15,290 nucleotides of DNA from DATCJU01 sp036562635 (GCA_036562635.1 DATCJU010000092.1:1-15290); one strand, 5' to 3'. Shown: positions 7,420-15,166, numbered from the stretch's first letter. Numbers and translations are program-made. Notes: a model not told the origin generated them from the letters alone.

Positions 7420-8429
7420 CGACCACCTCCACTGCTCGAACCGTACGGGGGCAGGCAGCCCTCCTCGTTGATCGGCCCCACCGAGGGTGGGAGCAGCCCA
7501 CAGATGTAGACGTCGAACCAACGCCCGTTACCGAGCGTGTTGGCGAACACCCGGTAGAAGGGGGCCATCAGCTCCAGGCTGCGGTCGAGTTCCTCCTGGT
7601 TGCGCTGCAGGACGGTGGTGACCCGTTCCAGCTGCTCCAGTGCGGGACGCAGTTGCTCGGCGTTGTCGGCGACCAGGCCCTGGAGCTGACGGGACAGCTC
7701 CTGGGTGCCGGTGAGCAGCGAGGCGATGGCGTCCCGCCGCCGACGCACCTCGCCCAGCAGCACGTTGGCGTCGGAGATGAGCTCCTCGAAGTCCCCGTTG
7801 CGCTCGGCGAGCGTGGTGCTGAGCTGACTGGTGTGCCGCAGCAGCTCGGCCAGCTGCTGGTCCCGGGAGGCGATGGTCTCCGACAGCGCGGAGAGCCCGT
7901 CCAACGCACCGCGCACCTCGTCCGGTGAGTCCCGCAGGGCGTCGGCGAGCACCTGGAAGCTGGTGGCCAGCTGTTCGGTGTCGATCTGACGGACCGTGGT
8001 CGACAGGTCGCCGAGCGCCTGGTTGACGTCGTAGGGGGCCAGGGTGCGTTCCCGGGGGATGGGCTGGCCGGGATCCAGGGGCTGGGTGCCCTGCGGGTCC
8101 AGGGCCAGGTACTTCTGCCCCAGCACCGTCTTGATCTTGATGGCCGCGGTGCTCTGGTCCCCCACCCAGGCGTCGTCCACCCGGAAGGTGACCAGGACGT
8201 GGTCCCCCTCCAGTTCCACGTCGAGGACCTTGCCCACCTTCACCCCGGCCACCCGCACCTCGTCCTCGGGGCGCAGCCCGGCCGCCTCGGAGAAGTGGGC
8301 CTGGTAGACGGTTCCACCGCCGACGATCGGCAGGTCCTCGACGAAGAACGCGGCCAGCACGGCGAGGACGATGACGGTCACCCCGACCGCCCCGATGGTG
8401 ACGGGGTTGCGTTCACGGAACGGCTTCAT
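7416..8429 (-). CDS. mceC: MCE-family protein MceC
   Basis: 337 residues from the ATG at 8429, which overlaps the mceB stop as ATGA. A further open stretch upstream is only a shadow of mceB. It has a membrane anchor at about 11-30 and an MCE domain at about 41-112 (VRVAGVKVGKVLDVEL and TVLGQKYLALDP). A long helical coiled region of Leu- and Gln-rich heptads runs to about 300. The C-terminal segment WFDVYICGLLPP...EEGC carries two cysteines 16 residues apart and ends in SSSGGGR. It has no proline-rich tail. Third of six MCE subunits. Confidence 0.93.
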   Translation of the reverse strand: MKPFRERNPVTIGAVGVTVIVLAVLAAFFVEDLPIVGGGTVYQAHFSEAAGLRPEDEVRVAGVKVGKVLDVELEGDHVLVTFRVDDAWVGDQSTAAIKIKTVLGQKYLALDPQGTQPLDPGQPIPRERTLAPYDVNQALGDLSTTVRQIDTEQLATSFQVLADALRDSPDEVRGALDGLSALSETIASRDQQLAELLRHTSQLSTTLAERNGDFEELISDANVLLGEVRRRRDAIASLLTGTQELSRQLQGLVADNAEQLRPALEQLERVTTVLQRNQEELDRSLELMAPFYRVFANTLGNGRWFDVYICGLLPPSVGPINEEGCLPPYGSSSGGGR

Positions 8430-9457
8430 CGGCGACACCTCTGCTGGCTGACCGGAAGAGCCTCGATCCGGATGGGCTGCTGGAACACCGGGGACAGCGA
8501 CAGCGACCCCGCGCCCTCGCACAGGAAGAAGTTGAACCAGGAGCCGTAGGTGGCGGTACGACCGATCGACTCCAGCTTGTGCGGCATCCGCTGCAGGACG
8601 CCCTCCACCAGTTCCTCGTTGTCACCGAGGGTCCGGGCCACCGACTCCAGCGCGGCGATGTCCTGCTTCAGGGGCGCCCTGGCGTCCTCGAGCAGTCCGG
8701 CGGTGGCCTCGGTCAGCCCGTCCAGCGCCGTGATCGCCTCACCGATGGGCTGGGCGTCGGCGGCCAGGCCGTCGACCAGCTGCCGCAGTTGCACCACCAG
8801 GTCGCTCAGCTGCTCGTCACGTTCGTTCACCGTGCTCAGCACGGTGTTGAGGTTCGTGATGACCTCGCCGATCACCCGGTCCTTCTCGGCGATGGTCTTG
8901 GTGAGCGAGGCGGTGTGCGCCAGCAGGCTCTCGACGGTGCCGCCCTCGCCCTGCAGCACCTGGATGATCTCGTAGGAGAGTTTGTTGACGTCCTCCGGCG
9001 ACAGCGCCTGGAACAGCGGTTTGAACCCGTTGAACAGCGCGGTCAGGTCCAGGGCCGGTTTGGTCCGCTCCAGTGGGATGGTTCCGCCGGGTGGCAGGAT
9101 CCGCTCCGGATCGCCCGCCCCGGGCTCCAGCGCGATGTACCGCTGTCCCACCAGGTTCCGGTACCTGATCGTGGCGGTCACCGACTCCGGCAGGCGACGG
9201 TCGGCCCGCACGGTGAACCGCACCTCGGCCAGTCGCCGGTCCACCACGCTGATCTGCCGTACCTCGCCCACCTTCACGCCGGCGATCCGCACGTCGTCGC
9301 CCTCGTTGAGGGAGGTCACGTCGGTGAACCGCGCGGCGTACTCGTGCGAGTCACGCAGGTCGAGGTTGGCGATGCTGATGGCGAGCACACCGGTGGTCAG
9401 CACGGTGACCACCGCGAAGATGGACAGCTTGATCAGTGCTGACGCGGTTCCCCTCAT
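8426..9457 (-). CDS. mceB: MCE-family protein MceB
   Basis: 343 residues. The start ATG overlaps the mceA stop as ATGA. It has a membrane anchor at about 9-30 and an MCE domain at about 38-112 (VRIAGVKVGEVRQI and NLVGQRYIALEPG). The pattern GGTIPLERTKPALDLTALFNGFKPLF is typical of B subunits; it is a conserved linker before the helical tunnel segment. Near the end GSWFNFFLCEG gives one cysteine, and a second lies three residues from the C-terminus (QQRCRR). Second MCE subunit of the complex. Confidence 0.94.
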   Translation of the reverse strand: MRGTASALIKLSIFAVVTVLTTGVLAISIANLDLRDSHEYAARFTDVTSLNEGDDVRIAGVKVGEVRQISVVDRRLAEVRFTVRADRRLPESVTATIRYRNLVGQRYIALEPGAGDPERILPPGGTIPLERTKPALDLTALFNGFKPLFQALSPEDVNKLSYEIIQVLQGEGGTVESLLAHTASLTKTIAEKDRVIGEVITNLNTVLSTVNERDEQLSDLVVQLRQLVDGLAADAQPIGEAITALDGLTEATAGLLEDARAPLKQDIAALESVARTLGDNEELVEGVLQRMPHKLESIGRTATYGSWFNFFLCEGAGSLSLSPVFQQPIRIEALPVSQQRCRR

Positions 9458-10806
9458 CGCAGTGTCACCTCCGCGCCGCGGTATAGGGGGCCGACCAGCA
9501 GCGAGCTCCAGCGCGGCACCTCGTCGAACCGCATGTCGGTGGCCGAGGCGAGCAGGGCGGCCAGGAACTCCTGCTCCGCCGGCGAGTTCGGCAGCGAGAT
9601 TCCGCGCCCGGTCGTGGCCGCCGGGCTGGTCGACGTCATCCCGGACAGCGGTGGGTTCAACCCGTCGTTCCGGGTCCGCGCCGCCGGTGGGGCGGTGCTG
9701 CCGTCCTTGATCGGTCCGTCCGGCGGGTACTGCGGGAACGGCTCGGGACGCTCGGCGAAGTCGTAGCAGCGCGGCCCGCGTTTGTCCTCGTACCGGGGCG
9801 TGTCCTTGCCGGGCTCATACTTGCCCCGGTTCGCGGTGATCTCCAGGGTGATGTGCAGGCCCGGCTTGTTGGTGCCCTTGCCGAACGCCTCCTCGATACG
9901 GGGGGTGAACTCGGCGAGCCCCTTGAGCAGGCACGGGTACTCGGGGGCGTACTTGGCCAGCAGCTCCAGGGTCGGGCGGCTGGTGTCGGCCAGCCGGATC
10001 AGGTTGTTCCGGTTGGCTTCCAGGAAGCCCTGGAGGTCACCGGCGGTGGTGGTCAGTTCGCCCAGCATGGTCTGCAGCTGCTCGCGCTGCTCGAAGACGG
10101 TGCGACTGGTGACGGTCAGGTCGTCCAGGGCCTGCAGCAGGTCGGGCGCGGCCTCGGCGTAGGTGTCGGCGAAGTCCGCCAACCGGTCGATGTCCTCGGT
10201 CAGCGTGGGCAGCTCGGGGTTCAGCTGCCGCAGGTACTCGCCGAGCCGCACCAGGGTCGTGCCGAGCTGCTCACCCCGCCCGTCCAGTGCGGTGGACAAC
10301 GCCGAGAGCGTGCTGGCCAGCTGCTCCGGTTCCAGTGCCTGCAGCAGGGGCATCAGGTCACCGAGCACCTGCTCCAGTTCGACGGAGGCCGGGCTGTGGT
10401 CCTGTTCGATCACGTCGCCCTCGGTCAACGGCCGGTCGGCCGGCTCCGCGGGAGGCACCAGGGCCACGTAGCGCTCGCCGAACAGGGTCTTGGGCAGCAA
10501 CCGGGCTGTGGTGTTGCGTGGGATGAGGTGGACCTTGTCCGGGTGCAGGTCCAGAACGACCACGGCCCCGTCGCCGTTCGTGCGGATCTCGCGGACCTCA
10601 CCGACCACCAGACCACGGACCTTCACGTCGGACTGGGGCAGCAGCTGGTTGCCCACGTGGTCGGTACGCAGCGAGACGGTGACGGTCGGGGTGAACCTGC
10701 CCTGGTAGATCGCCACGGTCAACCACAGGAACAGGACGATCACGGTGAGCAACGCGACGCCGAGGAGGCGACGCCGCACAGTGCTGATCACGGTCCGTGC
10801 GCTCAT
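9454..10806 (-). CDS. mceA: MCE-family protein MceA
   Basis: 450 residues from the ATG at 10806, which overlaps the yrbEB stop as ATGA. The open frame extends 68 codons further upstream, but that part is a shadow of yrbEB, and the membrane anchor (about 13-33) begins right after this ATG. The MCE domain lies at about 40-118 (VKVRGLVVGEVREI and TLFGERYVALVPP). A long helical part contains LQGFLEANRNNLIRLADTS. It is followed by a C-terminal region with two cysteines (EYPCLLKG and GPRCYDF) and a polar tail ending LLVGPLYRGAEVTLR, a close similar to that of mycobacterial MceA proteins. First of the six MCE subunits. Confidence 0.94.
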   Translation of the reverse strand: MSARTVISTVRRRLLGVALLTVIVLFLWLTVAIYQGRFTPTVTVSLRTDHVGNQLLPQSDVKVRGLVVGEVREIRTNGDGAVVVLDLHPDKVHLIPRNTTARLLPKTLFGERYVALVPPAEPADRPLTEGDVIEQDHSPASVELEQVLGDLMPLLQALEPEQLASTLSALSTALDGRGEQLGTTLVRLGEYLRQLNPELPTLTEDIDRLADFADTYAEAAPDLLQALDDLTVTSRTVFEQREQLQTMLGELTTTAGDLQGFLEANRNNLIRLADTSRPTLELLAKYAPEYPCLLKGLAEFTPRIEEAFGKGTNKPGLHITLEITANRGKYEPGKDTPRYEDKRGPRCYDFAERPEPFPQYPPDGPIKDGSTAPPAARTRNDGLNPPLSGMTSTSPAATTGRGISLPNSPAEQEFLAALLASATDMRFDEVPRWSSLLVGPLYRGAEVTLR

Positions 10807-11648
10807 CCGGCGATCCTCACGGTGGTCGTGGTGCCCCAGATGGCGAGGCTGAGGAAGAAGTCGAGGACGGCGGTGGTCACCATGGCGGTCCGCACCGCCC
10901 GGCCGACCGCCACACCCACGCCGGCCGGGCCCCCGCTGGCCCGGTAGCCGTAGTAGCAGTGGGTCAGAATGATCACCACGCTGAAGACCAGCACCTTGCC
11001 GAACGACCACAGCACGTCCTCCGGGGGGAGGAACAGGTTGAAGTAGTGGTCGTAGGTGCCGGCCGACTGCCCGTAGAAGTCGACGGTGATGGTGCGGGCC
11101 GCGAGGTAGGACGTCAGCAGCCCGATGACGTACAGCGGGATGATCGAGACGAACCCGGCGATGATCCGGGTGGTCACCAGGAACGGCAGGCTGGGTACGC
11201 CCATCACCTCCAGCGCGTCGATCTCCTCGGAGATCCGCATGGCGCCGAGCTGGGCGGTGAAGCCGGAACCGACGGTGGCCGACAGGGCGAGTCCGGCCAC
11301 CAGCGGGGCGATCTCCCGGGTGTTGAGGTAGGCGGAGACGAACCCGGCGAACGCCGAGGTGCCGAGCTGGTCGAGTGCGGCGTACCCCTGCAGACCGACC
11401 ACGGTGCCGGTGAACAGGGTCAGGCCGATCATCACGCCGATGGTGCCGCCGATCACGGCCAGGGCGCCGCTGCCGAAGCTGACCTCGGTGAGCAGGCGCA
11501 ACACCTCACGGCGGTACCGGCGCAGCGCCCGGGGTATCCAGCCCAGGGAGCGCAGGTAGAACGACATCTGGTCGCCGAGGCCGTCCAGGGCCTGCAGCGG
11601 CCGGTTCGCCATACGCTTCACACGTTCGGTGCCCCTGCTCACGGTCAC
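10803..11648 (-). CDS. yrbEB: YrbE-family permease subunit B of the Mce transporter
   Basis: 281 residues, MlaE/YrbE family integral membrane protein with about five membrane helices. After an amphipathic N-terminus, the family signature reads GAMRISEEIDALEVMG (135-150), the cytoplasmic loop thought to contact the ATPase. A second conserved stretch is YGYRASGGPAGVGVAVGRAV (233-252). It should pair with the preceding YrbE subunit to form the permease through which MCE-bound lipid passes. The start is a GTG at 11648 overlapping the yrbEA stop as GTGA. Role in lipid import follows from the family; the substrate is unknown. Confidence 0.95.
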   Translation of the reverse strand: MTVSRGTERVKRMANRPLQALDGLGDQMSFYLRSLGWIPRALRRYRREVLRLLTEVSFGSGALAVIGGTIGVMIGLTLFTGTVVGLQGYAALDQLGTSAFAGFVSAYLNTREIAPLVAGLALSATVGSGFTAQLGAMRISEEIDALEVMGVPSLPFLVTTRIIAGFVSIIPLYVIGLLTSYLAARTITVDFYGQSAGTYDHYFNLFLPPEDVLWSFGKVLVFSVVIILTHCYYGYRASGGPAGVGVAVGRAVRTAMVTTAVLDFFLSLAIWGTTTTVRIAG

Positions 11649-12463
11649 ATCCCCTTCGGTGGGACGAGCTGCAGGTAGAGCGCGGTCAACACGAAGTTCA
11701 CGAAGAACAGCAGCAGGAACGTGATGACCACGGACTGGTTGACCGCGTCACCGACGCCCTTGGGTCCACCGGCGGGGTTGAGTCCGCGGTAGGCGGCCAC
11801 CACACCCGCCAGGTAGCCGAAGATCACTGCCTTGATCTCGCTGATCCACAGGTCGGGCAGCTGGGCGAGGGCGGAGAAGCTGGCCAGGTAGGCGCCGGGT
11901 GTGCCGCCCTGCATGACCACGTTGAAGAAGTAGCCGCCGAGCACCCCGACGACGCTGACCATGCCGTTGAGCAGCAGGGCCACCACCATGGCGGCCAGCA
12001 CCCTGGGCACCACCAGGCGCTGGATCGGCGAGATGCCCAGCACCTCCATGGCGTCGATCTCGTCGCGGATCTTGCGCGCACCCAGGTCGGCGCAGATGGC
12101 CGATCCCCCGGCACCGGCGATGAGCAGCGCGGTCACGATCGGACTGGCCTGCTGGATGACGGCCAGCACGCTGGCCGCGCCGGTGAACGACTGCGCCCCG
12201 ATCTGCCGGGTCAGCGAGCCGAGCTGCAGCGCGATGATGGCGCCGAACGGGATGGCCACCAACGCGGTGGGCAGGATCGTCACGCTGGCGATGAACCAGC
12301 ACTGCTGGATGAACTCACGCCACTGGAAGGGGCGCCGGAACATCATCCGGGTGGTGTCCAGCACCAGGGCGAACAGCTTGCCCGTCTCCCGCAGCGCGCC
12401 GACACCGGGCAGGGGACGGCTCCGCCGAGGACCACCGGGCGTCCGTCCGGTCGTCGCGGTCAC
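11645..12463 (-). CDS. yrbEA: YrbE-family permease subunit A of the Mce transporter
   Basis: 272 residues from the GTG at 12463, overlapping the mceG stop as GTGA. Codons further upstream in the same frame are a shadow of mceG. There is a short basic, proline-rich N-terminus. A MlaE/YrbE core follows with an amphipathic helix (WREFIQQCWFIAS) and several membrane segments. The signature GARKIRDEIDAMEVLGISPI (128-147) is the cytoplasmic coupling loop, and AYRGLNPAGGPKGVGDAVN lies near the end. It differs enough from the next gene to be the A member of the usual YrbE pair. Permease half of the lipid importer, in contact with MceG. Confidence 0.95.
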   Translation of the reverse strand: MTATTGRTPGGPRRSRPLPGVGALRETGKLFALVLDTTRMMFRRPFQWREFIQQCWFIASVTILPTALVAIPFGAIIALQLGSLTRQIGAQSFTGAASVLAVIQQASPIVTALLIAGAGGSAICADLGARKIRDEIDAMEVLGISPIQRLVVPRVLAAMVVALLLNGMVSVVGVLGGYFFNVVMQGGTPGAYLASFSALAQLPDLWISEIKAVIFGYLAGVVAAYRGLNPAGGPKGVGDAVNQSVVITFLLLFFVNFVLTALYLQLVPPKGM

Positions 12464-13707
12464 CGGCGTCCCCCTCCGAACAGGCGCCGCCAGCCCCCAC
12501 GGCCGGTCGGGCCGTTCGCCTGCTCGTCGATCCGCTCCGTGGGGTCGTCGCTCCCGGCCTTGGGTACCTGCTGCGTCTCGACCACCGGCGCCCGACCGGC
12601 CGGGGCCGGCGCGGGCCGGGGCATCGGCTGCGGACCGGACGCCGACCGCGGGTAGGGGGTGGGCGTGGGCACGGGCGTACCGTGGTGGCCCACGCCGTAA
12701 CGGGCCTTCTCCTCCGGAGTGAGGCTGTCGAGGATGGCGGCCTGCGCGGGGGCGGGCAGGGTGTGCAGGATGCGCATCACCCGGTCCTTGCGCCGCTGCA
12801 CCGCCTTGCGCACCGGCAGGCCCGGCGAGGGGTCGAGCTGCGGCACGATCCCGGTGCCACCACCGCCCTTGGGGCCGGCCCCGGGGATGTCGACCCCGCC
12901 CCTGGCCTCGAGCTCGGCCAGCTCGGCGGCGGCCTGCGCGGCGTCCTTCTCCTCGCTCATCCCGATGGGGCCCTGCCGACGGCCGTTGAGGAACTGCTCG
13001 ACGACCGGCTCGGTGGAGGTGAGCAGCACCTCGCGCGGCCCGAACATCACCAGGTTCCGACGGAAGAGCATGCCGATGTTGTCCGGGACGGTCCGTGCGG
13101 TGCCGATGTCGTGGGTGACGATCAGGAACGTCGCGTCGATCTGCGCGTTGAGGTCGACGATGAGCTGGTTGAGGTAGGCCACCCGGACCGGGTCGAGTCC
13201 GGAGTCCGGCTCGTCGAAGAGGATGATCTCCGGGTCGAGCACGAGTGCCCGGGCCAGTCCGGCACGTTTCCGCATCCCACCGGAGATCTCGCCGGGGAGT
13301 TTGCGTTCGGCCCCGATGAGGCCGACCATCTCCATCTTCTCCAGCACGATCCGGCGGATCTCGCTCTCGCTCTTGCGGGTGTGTTCCCGCAGCGGGAACG
13401 CGATGTTGTCGAAGATGTTCATGGAGCCGAACAGCGCGCCGTCCTGGAACAGCACGCCGAAGAGCTTCCGCACCTCGTAGAGCTCGCGTTCGGAGCAACG
13501 GGCGATATCCACACCGTTGATCAGGATGCGGCCGGCGTCGGGTCGGAGCAGTCCGACCAGCGACTTGAGGAAAACCGACTTCCCGGTTCCGGACGGGCCG
13601 AGCAGAACGCTGATCTCACCTGGTGGCAACGTGAGCGTGACATCCTGCCAGATGGTCTGCTTACCGAAGGACTTCGTCAGCCCCTCGACGACCACCTCGA
13701 CACCCAT
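12460..13707 (-). CDS. mceG: ATP-binding protein of the Mce transporter, MceG/Mkl type
   Basis: 415 residues, ABC ATPase that powers Mce lipid import. The motifs are in order: Walker A GPSGTGKS (37-44), Q-loop FQDGALF (Gln88), signature ISGGMRKR (141-148), Walker B IILFDEP (161-167), D-loop SGLD and His199. The wording DEPDSGLDPVR is typical of MceG/Mkl and MlaF. After the nucleotide-binding domain (to about 245) comes a long extension. It has a helix rich in Ala and Glu (250-270), RRKDRVMRILHTLPAPAQAAILDSL (a compact helical motif I believe is shared with mycobacterial Mkl), and a proline-rich tail ending in basic WRRLFGGGRR. M. tuberculosis Mkl is about 359 residues, so the tail here is longer. 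The ATG at 13707 has a purine-rich GGGGAGGGGG just upstream. It is first in the operon. Confidence 0.95.
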   Translation of the reverse strand: MGVEVVVEGLTKSFGKQTIWQDVTLTLPPGEISVLLGPSGTGKSVFLKSLVGLLRPDAGRILINGVDIARCSERELYEVRKLFGVLFQDGALFGSMNIFDNIAFPLREHTRKSESEIRRIVLEKMEMVGLIGAERKLPGEISGGMRKRAGLARALVLDPEIILFDEPDSGLDPVRVAYLNQLIVDLNAQIDATFLIVTHDIGTARTVPDNIGMLFRRNLVMFGPREVLLTSTEPVVEQFLNGRRQGPIGMSEEKDAAQAAAELAELEARGGVDIPGAGPKGGGGTGIVPQLDPSPGLPVRKAVQRRKDRVMRILHTLPAPAQAAILDSLTPEEKARYGVGHHGTPVPTPTPYPRSASGPQPMPRPAPAPAGRAPVVETQQVPKAGSDDPTERIDEQANGPTGRGGWRRLFGGGRR

Positions 13708-13770
13708 GTGGCCCCCTCCCCAACGGCAGGCCGCGCGACAAGTGACACTCCGCACAACGAGCATCACCCC

Positions 13771-13792
13771 TGTGAGTTACTTCTCAGTCACA
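13771..13792. promoter_or_regulatory. Inverted repeat upstream of mceG (possible operator)
   Basis: TGTGA (13771-13775) and TCACA (13788-13792) form a perfect inverted repeat with a 12-bp spacer. Inside it, TGAG (13773-13776) and CTCA (13783-13786) form a second, nested repeat. It lies 64 bp upstream of the mceG start, in the only non-coding DNA before the operon. A further short perfect repeat, AGTG-a-CACT, is at 13741-13749. I could not find a convincing -35/-10 pair near it. The site could bind a GntR- or TetR-type repressor, as other mce operons have, but no regulator gene is present here. Confidence 0.35.
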
Positions 13793-13902
13793 AACGCGCC
13801 ACCATTCCTGCCGGCGACGGATGAACTGGGCGGAGGAGACCGGACGGAAACGATTCACCAGGAGTGGATCACCGGAAAAGCAACGGGACGGTGAAAGAGA
13901 AC

Positions 13903-13932
13903 GGGGCGGACACCCGGTTGGGTGCCCGCCCC
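13903..13932 (-). terminator. Intrinsic terminator after rplL
   Basis: A 13-bp stem (13932-13920 with 13915-13903) closes a 4-nt AACC loop. On the minus strand the one imperfect pair is a G-U wobble, while on the plus strand it is an A-C mismatch. The structure therefore favours minus-strand RNA. The stem is followed by GUUCUCUUUC, a moderately U-rich tail. It starts 23 bp past the rplL stop and should separate the ribosomal genes from the mce operon. Confidence 0.8.
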
Positions 13933-13955
13933 GCGAAAGCGCGTTTACGCGAAGA

Positions 13956-14348
13956 TCACTTGACGGTGACCTTGGCGCCGGCGGCCTCCAGCTTCTCCTT
14001 GGCGGCCTGCGCCTGCTCCTTGCTGACCTTCTCCAGGACCGGCTTCGGGGCGCCCTCGACCATCTCCTTGGCCTCCTTCAGGCCCAGGCCGGAGACGACC
14101 TCGCGGACGACCTTGATGACCTGGATCTTCTTGTCGCCGGCGGCCTCGAGGATGACGTCGAACTCGTCCTTCTCCTCAGCGGCCTCGGCCGGGGCGGCAG
14201 CAGCGCCCGGCACGGCGGCGACGGCGGCCACCGGAGCAGCAGCGGTGACCTCGAAGGTCTCCTCGAACTTCTTCACGAACTCGGACAGCTCGAGGAGGGT
14301 CATCTCCTTGAACGCGTCGAGCAGCTCCTCGGTGCTCAGCTTCGCCAT
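13956..14348 (-). CDS. rplL: 50S ribosomal protein L7/L12
   Basis: 130 residues, acidic, stalk protein of the large subunit that recruits translational GTPases. The N-terminal dimerisation domain starts MAKLSTEELLDAFKEMTLLE. An Ala/Pro/Val-rich hinge lies at about 35-60. The C-terminal factor-binding domain has DEFDVILEAAGDKKIQVIKV, GLGLKEAKEMVEGAPKPV and ends KVTVK. The start is the ATG at 14348, with AGGAAGGA nine bases upstream. It follows rplJ by 60 bp, a spacer that could form short hairpins. Both genes are usually cotranscribed, with L12 made in several-fold excess over L10. Confidence 0.98.
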   Translation of the reverse strand: MAKLSTEELLDAFKEMTLLELSEFVKKFEETFEVTAAAPVAAVAAVPGAAAAPAEAAEEKDEFDVILEAAGDKKIQVIKVVREVVSGLGLKEAKEMVEGAPKPVLEKVSKEQAQAAKEKLEAAGAKVTVK

Positions 14349-14408
14349 GGTGGCGGTTCCTTCCTCGCTTGCCGCGCCCCCGCAGGAGCGCACGGGTTTT
14401 CGGGGTGA

Positions 14409-14951
14409 TCAGCTCTCGGCGGACTCGCCGGCGCCCTCGCCGCTGCGCTTCTCCTGCAGCGCGGCGGCCAGGCGGGCGATCTGGCTGGCCGGAGCCTGGA
14501 ACAGGCCGGCGGCCTTGGCCAGGTTGCCCTTCATTGCGCCCGCCAGCTTGGCGAGCAGCACCTCGCGGGACTCCAGGTCCGCGATCTTGTTGACCTCGTC
14601 GACGGACAGCGGACGGCCGTCCATGTAGCCGCCCTTGATGACGAGGGCCTTGTTCTCCTTCGCGAAGTTGCGCAGAGCCTTCGCGGCCTCGACCGGCTCA
14701 CCCGTGACGAAGGTGACGGCGGTGGGCCCCGTGAACAGGTCCTCGAGACCCTCGAAGCCCGCCTCGACGGCGGCGCGCTTGGCCAGCGTGTTCTTCGCGA
14801 CGGTGTACGTGGCGCCCTTGCCGAGGGCGCGACGCAGCTCCGTCAGCTGCGCCATGGTGAGCCCGCGGTACTCGGTGACCACCGCGGCCGAGCTGGCCCG
14901 GAACTTCTCCGTGAGCTCGGCGACGACCTGCACCTTCTCGGGCTTCGCCAT
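14409..14951 (-). CDS. rplJ: 50S ribosomal protein L10
   Basis: 180 residues, base of the L7/L12 stalk. It binds 23S rRNA through its N-terminal domain and L12 dimers through its C-terminal helix. Recognisable parts are MAKPEKVQVVAELTEKF, VVTEYRGLTMAQLTELR, YTVAKNTLAKRA, DLFTGPTAVTF and the C-terminal helix (about 130-170). The frame is open for 66 codons upstream, but the strong ribosome site GGAGAGGAGG (14966-14957), five bases before the ATG at 14951, fixes the start. The C-terminal tail is Gly/Glu/Ser-rich. The long leader upstream suggests feedback control by L10 or the L10-L12 complex. Confidence 0.98.
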   Translation of the reverse strand: MAKPEKVQVVAELTEKFRASSAAVVTEYRGLTMAQLTELRRALGKGATYTVAKNTLAKRAAVEAGFEGLEDLFTGPTAVTFVTGEPVEAAKALRNFAKENKALVIKGGYMDGRPLSVDEVNKIADLESREVLLAKLAGAMKGNLAKAAGLFQAPASQIARLAAALQEKRSGEGAGESAES

Positions 14952-14978
14952 GGTCGCCTCCTCTCCACTTTCCGATGG

Positions 14979-15013
14979 CGTGCCCTGTGTCCGCAGGACA
15001 CGCGCGAGGCACG
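14979..15013 (-). promoter_or_regulatory. Hairpin just upstream of the rplJ ribosome binding site
   Basis: Two stacked 6-bp stems form on the minus strand: CGTGCC (15013-15008) with GGCACG (14984-14979), and inside it GTGTCC (15001-14996) with GGACAC (14992-14987). The hairpin ends 12 bases before the GGAGAGGAGG ribosome site. It could modulate translation initiation of rplJ or only insulate the ribosome site. Confidence 0.35.
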
Positions 15014-15084
15014 GGCTGGCCAGAGGGCCGGCCTCGTGGTGAGCGGGTGGATCGCCAACCGCAGACCGAGGAGGTGAAGGACCC

Positions 15085-15127
15085 AGGAACGACGAACGCC
15101 CCGGCGCGCAGGACGCGGCACGGGGCG
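15085..15127 (-). terminator. Attenuator-like hairpin in the rplJ leader
   Basis: CGCCCCG (15127-15121) pairs perfectly with CGGGGCG (15103-15097), and the interior can extend the stem with one bulge to a UCC loop. UUCGUCGUUCCU follows. Lying between the L10-leader-like RNA and rplJ, it could be the conditional terminator that L10 binding promotes. The U-tract is weak, so this is an inference. Confidence 0.45.
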
Positions 15128-15166
15128 AATACCGGAGACGGCGGAGCACGACGCTCGCCGCACGTC

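Noticed and set aside
7420..7521. Upstream ATG for mceD
   Set aside because: It lies inside mceC and adds residues with no family resemblance; the GTG at 7419 gives the usual coupled start.
10807..11010. A longer mceA start 68 codons upstream
   Set aside because: The added residues are a shadow of yrbEB; the membrane anchor follows the ATG at 10806, which overlaps the preceding stop.
12464..13498. A 617-codon version of yrbEA reaching far into mceG
   Set aside because: The extra N-terminal part is an out-of-frame reading of mceG. The GTGA overlap and the YrbE domain begin at 12463.
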